64,000 nucleotides of DNA from Drosophila persimilis (GCF_003286085.1 NW_020825332.1:739001-803000), one strand, 5' to 3'. Positions 10,969-22,973 are shown, numbered from the stretch's first letter. The notes: generated from the letters alone by a model not told the origin. Translations and numbers: made by a program.

Positions 10969-13900
10969 TTAGACTTTCATGTCTTGTGGCTGTTTGAACC
11001 TATCGGCCATATACTCGTAAGTCAGTTTCAAGAGATTCTGGAACGACTTGTTCTGCGGCAGGTCGTCCAGTTCTGTGCTCTCCAGGAATTCCTCCATGGG
11101 TGGCAGAAAATTGTTGCCTTCCTGGCCCTTCACCTGTGAGATTGCAATGATTTTGAAGAATAGTAGCTTCTGCATGCATTCCACGGCATTATTGGGATCA
11201 TAGATCCAGTTGTCGCGGCGTATGGCCGCACACCAGATCTTGTGGCGCAGATCGTAGGGCTGTTCCACAAAGCTCAGCAGCTCCAAGGCCTTGCCAAACT
11301 CTACGTCGGTGGCACTTTTGTTTTCATCGGCGATGTATAGCTGTGGATTATTGAATAATATTAAATAATGTACGACACTATGGACTTACGACACTACGAC
11401 TTACATCGATAATATCCTCAGCTTTGAGAACTTTCTGTTCTACTGGGTCGAGGCCAAAGTTTTGCAGTACGTCATGGCTCAACTGCAGCTGATACTCGAT
11501 GAGCCTTAGATCAGCATTGATCTTCTCCATCTGCGACGTCAGGTCGGTGTCGGGCGCCGCAAAAGCAGCCAGCTTGGCCAGAGACAACATTGTCTTTTTG
11601 CGCGCCACAATCTCCTTCTCGTTTTGCGCCAGCTCGTACAGCACCTTTGCCGCCTGCTCGTAGTCGCCGTTGAATATCAGCTGAATCCAGACCAGCGATG
11701 GATGGTAACGCATGAATTGTGCCAACGCTACCGGGTTGTCCTTGAAGCGCTCGAATACCTCGCCATGTCGCTTCTGCCGCAGATACCATCTGATGGCAAA
11801 CTGCGAGAAGTCAAACTCCTCGTATTTGCGCATGTAATCATCCAAACGTTCTTTGTCATTCGTCACGTCGCATATTAGCACTAGACTATGAAAGTCCAGA
11901 TACTTTTCAGCCAACTTAGCGGCATACTCGTACTTAAGATCCTTGACTGGAAAGGGAATGAATATGAAATACGCCCCAGTTATACTGAAAACCTACTTAC
12001 TTAGGACTGAGATGAGTTCCCTGCGCTGTACCTCAAACTGCCGCTGCAATAGATTAGCCTTCTCCGATCCTCGAACACTATCCAAGTAGATCTTGCGTCC
12101 CTCAAGCACCAAGTCCACTAGCTCGTATATTTGCTGGTACAACTTCTGGCTTAGCTCCGTCTCACTGATGCACTGGGAACCATAGCGCAGGCTGAGGTCT
12201 ATAAGTCGGTTGAGAGTGTCCCGCACACCAGCACTTCCCGACATGGCCGTCCAGGGAAGGTTTTCGCAGGCGGCCAGTCGGTCATTGTGCGGTGTGAAGT
12301 GGTTCGCCTGCTGCTCACGATGCATAAACACCTGGCCCAGTGTATCCAGGACGATGGAATTGGTATCGTTGAGAAATTGGGCCACCATTACCGTGGTATC
12401 TCTCTGAGCTGAAATCTGATTGTCAGCCATTTCGGCTAGGGCTTTAAATACAAACTGGAATTTGCACAGTTTCACATAGAATATATCCTGGGTGGTTAAG
12501 TTGCCATTGGGCTTCTCATCCCACATGGCGACAGTGGCATCGATGGCATGCTCGATGATTTTTGGTTGTTTGGCCTGCAAGGAACGGAGTGCCATGGCAG
12601 CCACTATTTTCTCGCTAATATCGGACAATATAAAACTGGTCGGCTTCAGCACATTACTACCACAGGGTATGGCATTGAGCTGAAAAGAATGACGCAAGAT
12701 AAATTCAAAAAAATAGGAATAAGAAGAGCAATAATACTCACCTTCTCCCAAACGCCGCTGGCATGAAGAAATGAGACAAAGTGATCGAAGGCAAGGGTTT
12801 TGTCACGTAGCTGATTGATTATTTGCATGGAGCGTGAGCTCCCCAACGCATGACGATTGCCATCGTGATCGCCCAGGGCCTCCTCCCAGCGTGGATCGGC
12901 GATTGGAAGATCCTCGGCCAAGTCCTCCGCTATTGTGATGACAATTCTTATGGAAATGGAAGTATCTGATAGCTTATAGTATTTTAGTAAAAATTCAAGT
13001 GTCCATACCTATCCAACTTGTAGGCATCCAAGGGTGCACTACATTGATCGGGCTCATTGACAGTGCGCAGAAGCTCCCCGATAATGGTCTTCACCATGCT
13101 GTTATTACGCTTCAGGTGGTACACGAAGGCAGCCTTTAACTGGCCCACTTTGTCACGTCGATCGCTGTATAGCTCATCCGGATCCAGTTCGAACATGTGC
13201 AGATTGTTTCTGCTGTCAGTTACTGCGGTCAGTGCAGACTGATCGGGTGCACTGAAACTACCGAGCATAGCTGGTTTAAACAGATCTGGTGTATTGCCGG
13301 TGCTCATATTATGCAGCTCGTTGGCATCAAAGTCGCCGGGCGTGATGGAAACCAGTCCGTGTGTGCGGCTAAAGAACAGCGGCAGGCGACTGTAGACGGC
13401 GGCACATAGGATTCGATCGTCGTGCAAATGAAATTCAATCTTCTCCGCCTCAATCTCGGCTGTGGGTACGGCGTTTGCCAAGAGCAACGGATAGACCACC
13501 TTTGGGGTGTAGAGGTAGATGTGGCTGCTCCCTATTATGAAGCGAAGGCTGAAGCAATCCTCTTTGGTCTTGGCGTTGTAGAATTTATTCAACTTAAGGG
13601 GTGTGAATGACTCCAGAAGTATGCTGTTCGCTTGGACACTGGCCACAGCTAGAAATAGTATTAAGTATTGTTCATGTTGAATGACAAATTCAATACTTAC
13701 CAACGGCATAGCACATCTGTGGAGCGTGGGCAGCGTTAACAGCTCCAGCCAATATGTAAGCCTTGTCATCAACGATATGAAAGTCCAGCAGATGCAACTC
13801 GATTTCCACATTGTCCGCGGGAGTACGGAGATTCCAGAACATTTTCTTAAACTCCTCGCGAATCCGGAGCACCACCTCTTCATCCTCGTGGAGTAAATGT

Positions 13901-14930
13901 TCTGTATTCCCTTTGCTCGGCAAACTCCAGCGTTGGATCGAACGATCCGAGAGCACAGTCACCACGGTTTCACTTTCAGGAGAATTTCTCTCGCAGCACA
14001 TGCCAACCAAGAGCTGGAAAATATATTTTATATTATTTGAGGAACCTTTTTAAATGGAAATGCAAGCCTCACCGGATCCTTGTCGCTGCCAAAGCCACCA
14101 AGCAAACTGGTGGCCGGCTTTATGGTCTTGTGGTGCAACGAGTATCGGCCGTTGGTGAGGCCTACGCTGAGAAATACCAAAGTGCAAGTTGAGGTCACAG
14201 CAAGGTAGCCCTCTTGCAATGGTAGATTTATAATCTGAACGAAGTCCTGACCTGTTAGGATCGGTAGATTCACGGTATTCCCGTCGTGGGCAATAGATGG
14301 CCAATAGCGCACATCTCCCGTTGCAGAAACTGCTATGCAGGATGCCATTTGCTGGCCGTCTGTCTGGAATACACTAATCAACTCACTGTTGTACCCCAAG
14401 TCGGAGTAGGGCAGTTGTAGTTCGCGGCATTGAGGGAAGCCACCTTCCCGTGTAGGGTTCTTGGCATCCTTGGACGACTCTTTGTACTGCCAAATTAGTA
14501 GTCGGCGGCCGTGCACAACCTGAAAAAGGGCGGAAATTTAATTCCAGACCAAATCATTTTTCGACCCGTGCTTATACTCGTACCCAAGCCAAACCATTTT
14601 GGGCAACCTTCGCAGAAACCGTTCCTGCAGCAGATCCCACAGAGGTCAAGGCCTCGTTCACTACGACGGGCAGGGGGAAACCAAAGCACTTCACAACATT
14701 GTAGCCCGACCGGATGCCGGGTATAGATTGGGAGGATCGCCCCGAAAAACTATGCCGGCTGTTGGGAACAAGTGTTTTAAATCATCTTTTAATAAGCGAG
14801 ACACTCCTGTTACTAACCTGTTGTGTAGGGCAGTTTTATTCAAGCTCCCTGAAAGTGGAAAGCAGTTCGAGCTCTCGCCAAAAAAAGATGGCGATGACTC
14901 CCGCGGAAATTCGTTTTCCTGTTTTTTCAT
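10969..14930 (-). CDS. Nup133: Nuclear pore protein Nup133 (complete copy)
   Basis: Nine coding exons on the minus strand: 14930-14818, 14758-14584, 14519-14073, 14013-13701, 13648-13009, 12946-12742, 12679-12001, 11946-11405 and 11340-10969. Phases agree throughout, giving 1,161 residues, the usual length. Nup133 is a scaffold subunit of the Nup107-160 (Y) complex, needed for pore assembly. The N-terminal part (about 50-480) is the beta-propeller, with [17 protein letters not shown] and [10 protein letters not shown] matching the family. The rest is alpha-helical, with [20 protein letters not shown] and the C-terminal AAIRRDNW. The start MKKQENEF was preferred over an upstream in-frame ATG at 15002, which would add a hydrophobic leader unexpected in a nucleoporin. 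Exons 1 to most of 8 lie inside the tandem duplication; the C-terminal 194 residues exist only here. Confidence 0.94.
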
Positions 14931-15893
14931 GATTATTTCCTTTAAATTTTTCAATATTATTACAATGGCTACTATGAGTATTATACCAGTGACAGAGACC
15001 ACAGTTATTTTTTGTTTTTCTCACGATCGACGGCTTGTAGAGAGAGAAAGAAAAAGTTCAAAATTTTCTTATCGATAAAATATACCGAAATATATCGTGT
15101 CGTTTTAAATATACCAATAAAAGACAGAACTTAGCTCACTTAACCCCCCTTTATTGAAACAGAATACCAACTTGAGCTAAAGCTTTTAATATATAATAAA
15201 AATTCAAACAAAAATACAAATTCTTCATGTAGATCCATCCTAGTATTTAAGCCCCGAAAAGGGAGCGCGTTGTCGCAATACACCACCTTGTAAAATTTCA
15301 TAATGGGCAGCTTATGACGCGACGCGAGCCTGGGAAGCAATATAGCAAATTTGTTTGGTACATTTTCTTTGTATGAACTGACACCAATATACTGTATTAC
15401 TAGTGGCGGACAGATTGGACATATTAAACTACACTTCATTTGAATTAAAGAGTGCGAGACAAGCAAGAAAACCCATTGGGAAAAGCATGCAGTGAGAGTG
15501 GGATGCTCTATGCTCTAAAATTCAAAATAAAACGCCGATAGCTGTCGCACAAAAATACCTCTGTTTTCTTAATTTCCCACGGTCATACTGGCTGTTCCGA
15601 AGTTTGACAGCCGAGTGCCCGTTCCGCGTTCCACTTCCACGTCACGAACCGTCAATCGAGAAAGCAGTCGCGTCGCTCTTTTAAATAAAGAAATAACTAA
15701 TATCCAAGTAAGTTGATAGATGATGAAAAAGGACAATCCCGCTGATGTCTCGTAGTGTTTGTGTTTGTGTGATAGAACAGCACAACAACATCGAGAGATG
15801 CTGCCCTTTGTGGCTTCCCTTCCCATTACAGTGGCTGCCCTTCCACGTCAACAAAAAAGTGAAACGTTCAAACATTTTCTCCTCTCTTGCAGT
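14931..15893. promoter_or_regulatory. Divergent Nup133 / SsRbeta promoter region
   Basis: The region separates two head-to-head genes. A TTATCGATAA word (DRE-type) at about 15069-15078 lies upstream of Nup133. GGTCATACTGG at about 15582-15592 resembles Drosophila Motif 1 and lies near the probable SsRbeta start. The SsRbeta leader exon appears to end at 15707 (donor GTAAGT), with the acceptor CAG at 15890-15892, so the leader carries an intron. A 108-residue minus-strand frame (15466-15140) in between is unrecognised. The whole region is repeated 4,939 bp to the right. Confidence 0.55.
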
Positions 15894-16522
15894 ATGTTCA
15901 AACAAATCATCGCCCTGTGCGCGCTGTTTGCGGTGTTTAGCGTTTGCTTGTCCGAGGACGAGACACGTGCCCGCCTTCTGGTGTCAAAGCAGATTCTGAA
16001 CAAATACCTGGTGGAAAAGAGCGATCTGCTGGTGCGCTATACCATCTTCAATGTGGGCAATGGTGCTGCCACCAACGTCGCTCTGGTAGATAATGGCTTC
16101 CATCCGGAGGCATTCGAGGTGGTTGGTGGCCAGCCCACCGCGACCGTGGAGCGGATTGCCCCCCAGACCAACTTCACCCATGTGGTGGTGGTGCGCCCCA
16201 AGGCCTTCGGCTACTTCAACTTCACAGCCGCCGAGGTGTCTTACAAGCCCGTCGAGGAAGCTGAGGCGGTAAGTCACTGATTTCTTTAGTCGCCTACTTG
16301 GTCTAAGGATTCATGTGCTTTCAGCTCCAACTGGCCATCAGCTCGGAGCCCGGTGAGGGTGGCATTGTCAACCTTAACGAGTACAACAAGCGCTTCTCAT
16401 CCCACTTCTTCGACTGGGTGGCCTTCGCCGTCATGACCCTGCCTTCCCTGGCCATCCCCCTTGGCCTGTGGCACCAGTCCAAGAGCAAATACGAACGCGC
16501 TGGCAAGAACAAGAAGCACTAA
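15894..16522 (+). CDS. SsRbeta: Translocon-associated protein subunit beta, copy A
   Basis: Two coding exons, 15894-16268 and 16325-16522, give 190 residues, the family length. TRAP/SSR-beta is a type I membrane protein of the endoplasmic reticulum that sits next to the Sec61 channel and assists translocation of some secretory proteins. Seen here: a signal peptide (residues 1 to about 19, hydrophobic core [11 protein letters not shown]); a lumenal domain with two NFT glycosylation sites; one membrane segment near the end ([19 protein letters not shown]); and a lysine-rich cytosolic tail ending KNKKH. The ATG follows the leader-intron acceptor by one base. This copy keeps only 32 bp of its native 3' UTR before the duplication junction, then runs into antisense Nup133, so it lacks the AATAAA used by copy B. 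Confidence 0.95.
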
Positions 16523-19500
16523 GCCTGGACGCTAGTCTCTTGTATTGAACAACATTCTCGTTTTGCGCCAGCTCGTACAGCACCTTTGCCGCCTGCTCGT
16601 AGTCGCCGTTGAATATCAGCTGAATCCAGATCAGCGATGGATGGTCACGCATGAATTGTGCCAGCGCTACCGGGTTGTCCTTGAAGCGCTCGAATACCTC
16701 GCCATGTCGCTTCTGCCGCAGATACCATCTGATGGCAAACTGCGAGAAGTCAAACTCCTCGTATTTGCGCATGTAATCATCCAAACGTTCTTTGTCATTC
16801 GTCACGTCGCATATTAGCACTAGACTATGAAAGTCCAGATACTTTTCAGCCAACTTAGCGGCATACTCGTACTTAAGATCCTTGACTGGAAAGGGAATGA
16901 ATATGAAATACGCCCCAGTTATACTGAAAACCTACTTACTTAGGACTGAGATGAGTTCCCTGCGCTGTACCTCAAACTGCCGCTGCAATAGATTAGCCTT
17001 CTCCGATCCTCGAACACTATCCAAGTAGATCTTGCGTCCCTCAAGCACCAAGTCCACTAGCTCGTATATTTGCTGGTACAACTTCTGGCTTAGCTCCGTC
17101 TCACTGATGCACTGGGAACCATAGCGCAGGCTGAGGTCTATAAGTCGGTTGAGAGTGTCCCGCACACCAGCACTTCCCGACATGGCCGTCCAGGGAAGGT
17201 TTTCGCAGGCGGCCAGTCGGTCATTGTGCGGTATGAAGTGGTTCGCCTGCTGCTCACGATGCATAAACACCTGGCCCAGTGTATCCAGGACGATGGAATT
17301 GGTATCGTTGAGAAATTGGGCCACCATTACCGTGGTATCTCTCTGAGCTGAAATCTGATGGTCAGCCATTTCGGCTAGGGCTTTAAATACAAACTGGAAT
17401 TTGCACAGTTTCACATAGAATATATCCTGGGTGGTTATGTTGCCATTGGGCTTCTCATCCCACATGGCGACAGTGGCATCGATGGCATGCTCGATGATTT
17501 TTGGTTGTTTGGCCTGCAAGGAACGGAGTGCCATGGCAGCCACTATTTTCTCGCTAATATCGGACAATATAAAACTGGTCGGCTTCAGCACATTACTACC
17601 ACAGGGTATGGCATTGAGCTGAAAAGAATGACGCAAGATAAATTCAAAAAAATAGGAATAAGAAGAGCAATAATACTCACCTTCTCCCAAACGCCGCTGG
17701 CATGAAGAAATGAGACAAAGTGATCGAAGGCAAGGGTTTTGTCACGTAGCTGATTGATTATTTGCATGGAGCGTGAGCTCCCCAACGCATGACGATTGCC
17801 ATCGTGATCGCCCAGGGCCTCCTCCCAGCGTGGATCGGCGATTGGAAGATCCTCGGCCAAGTCCTCCGCTATTGTGATGACAATTCTTATGGAAATGGAA
17901 GTATCTGATAGCTTATAGTATTTTAGTAAAAATTCAAGTGTCCATACCTATCCAACTTGTAGGCATCCAAGGGTGCACTACATTGATCGGGCTCATTGAC
18001 AGTGCGCAGAAGCTCCCCGATAATGGTCTTCACCATGCTGTTATTACGCTTCAGGTGGTACACGAAGGCAGCCTTTAACTGGCCCACTTTGTCACGTCGA
18101 TCGCTGTATAGCTCATCCGGATCCAGTTCGAACATGTGCAGATTGTTTCTGCTGTCAGTTACTGCGGTCAGTGCAGACTGATCGGGTGCACTGAAACTAC
18201 CGAGCATAGCTGGTTTAAACAGATCTGGTGTATTGCCGGTGCTCATATTATGCAGCTCGTTGGCATCAAAGTCGCCGGGCGTGATGGAAACCAGTCCGTG
18301 TGTGCGGCTAAAGAACAGCGGCAGGCGACTGTAGACGGCGGCACATAGGATTCGATCGTCGTGCAAATGAAATTCAATCTTCTCCGCCTCAATCTCGGCT
18401 GTGGGTACGGCGTTTGCCAAGAGCAACGGATAGACCACCTTTGGGGTGTAGAGGTAGATGTGGCTGCTCCCTATTATGAAGCGAAGGCTGAAGCAATCCT
18501 CTTTGGTCTTGGCGTTGTAGAATTTATTCAACTTAAGGGGTGTGAATGACTCCAGAAGTATGCTGTTCGCTTGGACACTGGCCACAGCTAGAAATAGTAT
18601 TAAGTATTGTTCATGTTGAATGACAAATTCAATACTTACCAACGGCATAGCACATCTGTGGAGCGTGGGCAGCGTTAACAGCTCCAGCCAATATGTAAGC
18701 CTTGTCATCAACGATATGAAAGTCCAGCAGATGCAACTCGATTTCCACATTGTCCGCGGGAGTACGGAGATTCCAGAACATTTTCTTAAACTCCTCGCGA
18801 ATCCGGAGCACCACCTCTTCATCCTCGTGGAGTAAATGTTCTGTATTCCCTTTGCTCGGCAAACTCCAGCGTTGGATCGAACGATCCGAGAGCACAGTCA
18901 CCACGGTTTCACTTTCAGGAGAATTTCTCTCGCAGCACATGCCAACCAAGAGCTGGAAAATATATTTTATATTATTTGAGGAACCTTTTTAAATGGAAAT
19001 GCAAGCCTCACCGGATCCTTGTCGCTGCCAAAGCCACCAAGCAAACTGGTGGCCGGCTTTATGGTCTTGTGGTGCAACGAGTATCGGCCGTTGGTGAGGC
19101 CTACGCTGAGAAATACCAAAGTGCAAGTTGAGGTCACAGCAAGGTAGCCCTCTTGCAATGGTAGATTTATAATCTGAACGAAGTCCTGACCTGTTAGGAT
19201 CGGTAGATTCACGGTATTCCCGTCGTGGGCAATAGATGGCCAATAGCGCACATCTCCCGTTGCAGAAACTGCTATGCAGGATGCCATTTGCTGGCCGTCT
19301 GTCTGGAATACACTAATCAACTCACTGTTGTACCCCAAGTCGGAGTAGGGCAGTTGTAGTTCGCGGCATTGAGGGAAGCCACCTTCCCGTGTAGGGTTCT
19401 TGGCATCCTTGGACGACTCTTTGTACTGCCAAATTAGTAGTCGGCGGCCGTGCACAACCTGAAAAAGGGCGGAAATTTAATTCCAGACCAAATCATTTTT

Positions 19501-19869
19501 CGACCCGTGCTTATACTCGTACCCAAGCCAAACCATTTTGGGCAACCTTCGCAGAAACCGTTCCTGCAGCAGATCCCACAGAGGTCAAGGCCTCGTTCAC
19601 TACGACGGGCAGGGGGAAACCAAAGCACTTCACAACATTGTAGCCCGACCGGATGCCGGGTATAGATTGGGAGGATCGCCCCGAAAAACTATGCCGGCTG
19701 TTGGGAACAAGTGTTTTAAATCATCTTTTAATAAGCGAGACACTCCTGTTACTAACCTGTTGTGTAGGGCAGTTTTATTCAAGCTCCCTGAAAGTGGAAA
19801 GCAGTTCGAGCTCTCGCCAAAAAAAGATGGCGATGACTCCCGCGGAAATTCGTTTTCCTGTTTTTTCAT
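16431..19869 (-). CDS. Truncated, chimeric second copy of Nup133
   Basis: This is the duplicated 5' part of Nup133. Exons: 19869-19757, 19697-19523, 19458-19012, 18952-18640, 18587-17948, 17885-17681, 17618-16940, then the start of exon 8 from 16885. At 16555 the gene breaks into the end of SsRbeta, read antisense. The frame stays open to a stop at 16431, predicting 1,008 residues: 967 from Nup133 plus a 41-residue tail beginning [10 protein letters not shown] that has no Nup133 origin. It keeps the beta-propeller and most of the helical region but lacks the C-terminal 194 residues, the part that binds Nup107 in studied Nup133 proteins. The promoter region is duplicated intact, so it may be transcribed. 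Six base differences from copy A lie in the left 0.9 kb. It could be a young pseudogene, a dominant-interfering form, or an assembly artefact. Confidence 0.75.
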
Positions 19870-21493
19870 GATTATTTCCTTTAAATTTTTCAATATTATT
19901 ACAATGGCTACTATGAGTATTATACCAGTGACAGAGACCACAGTTATTTTTTGTTTTTCTCACGATCGACGGCTTGTAGAGAGAGAAAGAAAAAGTTCAA
20001 AATTTTCTTATCGATAAAATATACCGAAATATATCGTGTCGTTTTAAATATACCAATAAAAGACAGAACTTAGCTCACTTAACCCCCCTTTATTGAAACA
20101 GAATACCAACTTGAGCTAAAGCTTTTAATATATAATAAAAATTCAAACAAAAATACAAATTCTTCATGTAGATCCATCCTAGTATTTAAGCCCCGAAAAG
20201 GGAGCGCGTTGTCGCAATACACCACCTTGTAAAATTTCATAATGGGCAGCTTATGACGCGACGCGAGCCTGGGAAGCAATATAGCAAATTTGTTTGGTAC
20301 ATTTTCTTTGTATGAACTGACACCAATATACTGTATTACTAGTGGCGGACAGATTGGACATATTAAACTACACTTCATTTGAATTAAAGAGTGCGAGACA
20401 AGCAAGAAAACCCATTGGGAAAAGCATGCAGTGAGAGTGGGATGCTCTATGCTCTAAAATTCAAAATAAAACGCCGATAGCTGTCGCACAAAAATACCTC
20501 TGTTTTCTTAATTTCCCACGGTCATACTGGCTGTTCCGAAGTTTGACAGCCGAGTGCCCGTTCCGCGTTCCACTTCCACGTCACGAACCGTCAATCGAGA
20601 AAGCAGTCGCGTCGCTCTTTTAAATAAAGAAATAACTAATATCCAAGTAAGTTGATAGATGATGAAAAAGGACAATCCCGCTGATGTCTCGTAGTGTTTG
20701 TGTTTGTGTGATAGAACAGCACAACAACATCGAGAGATGCTGCCCTTTGTGGCTTCCCTTCCCATTACAGTGGCTGCCCTTCCACGTCAACAAAAAAGTG
20801 AAACGTTCAAACATTTTCTCCTCTCTTGCAGTATGTTCAAACAAATCATCGCCCTGTGCGCGCTGTTTGCGGTGTTTAGCGTTTGCTTGTCCGAGGACGA
20901 GACACGTGCCCGCCTTCTGGTGTCAAAGCAGATTCTGAACAAATACCTGGTGGAAAAGAGCGATCTGCTGGTGCGCTATACCATCTTCAATGTGGGCAAT
21001 GGTGCTGCCACCAACGTCGCTCTGGTAGATAATGGCTTCCATCCGGAGGCATTCGAGGTGGTTGGTGGCCAGCCCACCGCGACCGTGGAGCGGATTGCCC
21101 CCCAGACCAACTTCACCCATGTGGTGGTGGTGCGCCCCAAGGCCTTCGGCTACTTCAACTTCACAGCCGCCGAGGTGTCTTACAAGCCCGTCGAGGAAGC
21201 TGAGGCGGTAAGTCACTGATTTCTTTAGTCGCCTACTTGGTCTAAGGATTCATGTGCTTTCAGCTCCAACTGGCCATCAGCTCGGAGCCCGGTGAGGGTG
21301 GCATTGTCAACCTTAACGAGTACAACAAGCGCTTCTCATCCCACTTCTTCGACTGGGTGGCCTTCGCCGTCATGACCCTGCCTTCCCTGGCCATCCCCCT
21401 TGGCCTGTGGCACCAGTCCAAGAGCAAATACGAACGCGCTGGCAAGAACAAGAAGCACTAAGCCTGGACGCTAGTCTCTTGTATTGAACAACA
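16555..21493. repeat. Tandem duplication, copy B (4,939 bp)
   Basis: Direct repeat of 11616-16554 at a constant offset of 4,939. I see differences at 16631, 16646, 16664, 17233, 17360 and 17438, and none further right where I compared text and translations. Near identity means a very young event, ongoing conversion, or a heterozygous/assembly duplication. Confidence 0.95.
20833..21461 (+). CDS. SsRbeta: Translocon-associated protein subunit beta, copy B
   Basis: Two coding exons, 20833-21207 and 21264-21461, encode 190 residues identical to copy A. Signal peptide, two NFT sites, single C-terminal membrane segment and basic tail are all present. Its duplicated leader exon and leader intron sit upstream, as in copy A. 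Unlike copy A, it is followed by what looks like the original 3' flank, with AATAAA at 21678. This copy therefore probably occupies the ancestral right-hand position, while copy A has the novel downstream sequence. Two identical genes could raise dosage of this endoplasmic reticulum protein relative to its TRAP partners. Confidence 0.95.
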
Positions 21494-21677
21494 TTTAAAG
21501 AGATTTTTTTTTGAACACCCATTACAATTCCGTACTATATTGTTGCTTTAACCTCCAATCGATTCCATTTGCATGCGCTTATCCATCCTACCACACATTA
21601 GTTTGGAATTGTTTCTGGGGGGGAAAAGGCGTTAAATCGTTTTAGATTTGATTCGAAGGCGCATTGAAAGGAACAAG

Positions 21678-21683
21678 AATAAA
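21678..21683 (+). terminator. Poly(A) signal of SsRbeta copy B
   Basis: AATAAA about 215 bp past the stop, lying just outside the duplicated block. Copy A has no equivalent near it. Confidence 0.5.
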
Positions 21684-21785
21684 ACTAAACCATCAAGAGA
21701 TAAGCTATTTTCGTGTCATTAGACTGGTTTTCTAAATAAATTAAATCAAATTTATATTATGTACACTGCTTATTCACTAACAGCT

Positions 21786-22273
21786 TCATGATAGCAAAAA
21801 CTTTCGCCCGAAGATCTCGGCCTTTTTCTCGAACATTGGCGACTTGATGACCGTGTTGATCTTGTAGAAGGCGTTCATGGAATGCTTAATATACGTATCA
21901 TACATCTCGTTGAAGAAACTCTTGATGCCCTCATCGTTCTTGTTGTCGTGCACAATGATGAAGCGTATCTGGCTGGCGGTGATGAAGGCGGAGACGAACC
22001 ATTGATTGAAGCGGTCGATGGACTTCAGCTGCATATTTGCCGTTTTCCATTTGTGCTCGTCCACCAGGTCCAAGGCAGCGTGAGCAATGAACTGGCTCAG
22101 GTGTCTGTGGTCCTCTTTCTGCAATGCAAAAGAGAGGATGGAGCGTTTCAGATGGATGCCAGTATCATTTTGTGGCAATATTCTACCCTGAATTCCTTGT
22201 TGACAGTGCTAAACTCCTTTTCGTAGATGGGATTATCATTGTGGCCAACAATGACAAAATAATAGGTGGACAT
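21786..22273 (-). CDS. Trs20: TRAPP complex subunit 2 (sedlin)
   Basis: Two coding exons, 22273-22187 and 22118-21786, encode 139 residues (human sedlin has 140). Sedlin is a small longin-fold subunit of the TRAPP complexes, which tether vesicles and activate Rab1 in transport from the endoplasmic reticulum to the Golgi. The first exon gives MSTYYFVIVGHNDNPIYEKEF, the opening longin strand. The second opens with KEDHRHLSQFIAHAALDLVD and contains FVSAFITASQIRFIIVHD, both strong family signatures, and the protein ends FGRKFLLS. The intron is only 68 bp. The gene is divergent from Elg1 and convergent with SsRbeta copy B. Confidence 0.95.
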
Positions 22274-22325
22274 TTTATATTTCTTCAATTAAATTTTGTA
22301 ATTATTTTTTTGTGTTCATTGGAAC

Positions 22326-22335
22326 CAGTGTGACC
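22326..22335 (-). promoter_or_regulatory. Motif 1 core promoter element of Trs20
   Basis: CAGTGTGACC on the plus strand, which is GGTCACACTG on the minus strand: an exact match to the Drosophila Motif 1 word bound by M1BP. It lies about 55 bp upstream of the Trs20 ATG, a typical place for a housekeeping promoter. Confidence 0.65.
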
Positions 22336-22973
22336 GCAGTCTGATCTCATTTTCGAAATATACCATAAATATACCGAATAAATAAACAGGTGAAATATTT
22401 AAGTAAAACTATGTAAATTCTTCTCGTATATCGGCCACCACCTGAATTGCGCTAGAATTCCTAAAGTTTCATCATTTTAAATCCAATTCCTGGCAATTTA
22501 GCACCATTGCTTTTAAATTGCTCTATTGGGTGGCACGAAATACCAGAAGGAGTGTTTGAAAAGGCCGCACGGATGGAACGTTTTGCAACACAATTTATTC
22601 GCGCCTTTTTCCTACAGCACATTACAGTCCTTTTTTTTTGTGTCAAGAAATGCACTTAAAATGTTTAAAACATTTTAAAAAGTTGAAAAATTAAAGTGTT
22701 TAAATGTTTTAAAAGTAGAGTGTGCCCAAAGCCATCGCGACTGCGGAAGTGTGTGTGCGTGTGAAAGTGTAAAGAAATCGTTTGGTCGCAAGGTACACCA
22801 TTCATTATTATTGTATTTTAGTATGCTTTGCGCATTGTTTATTGCAATTTTATAAGTTTGGCTTCTGTATTTTACCCGCTTACACACACCCAGACACCTA
22901 CACACAGACCCCCACACACGCACACACTCCAAAATAGTCATGTATTAAAATCTCCAGCGAAGCAACCAAGAAA
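22336..22973. other. Intergenic region and Elg1 leader
   Basis: About 640 bp between divergent Trs20 and Elg1. It holds AT-rich DNA with ATATACC words at about 22359-22378, a run of nine T at 22631-22639, and a CACACA-rich leader just before the Elg1 ATG. No gene seen. Confidence 0.4.

Larger units (their letters stand above)
11616..16554. repeat. Tandem duplication, copy A (4,939 bp)
   Basis: This block is repeated directly and immediately as 16555-21493. It runs from inside Nup133 exon 8 to 32 bp past the SsRbeta stop. The left edge was located by comparing 11610-11621 with the junction at 16551-16560; the right edge by comparing that junction with 21485-21500. Only two bases (TT) are shared at the break, so there is essentially no homology at the ends. 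Confidence 0.95.

Noticed and set aside
15140-15466. 108-codon minus-strand frame between Nup133 and SsRbeta
   Set aside because: No recognisable family, lies in a promoter region; kept open in both duplicates only because the copies are identical.
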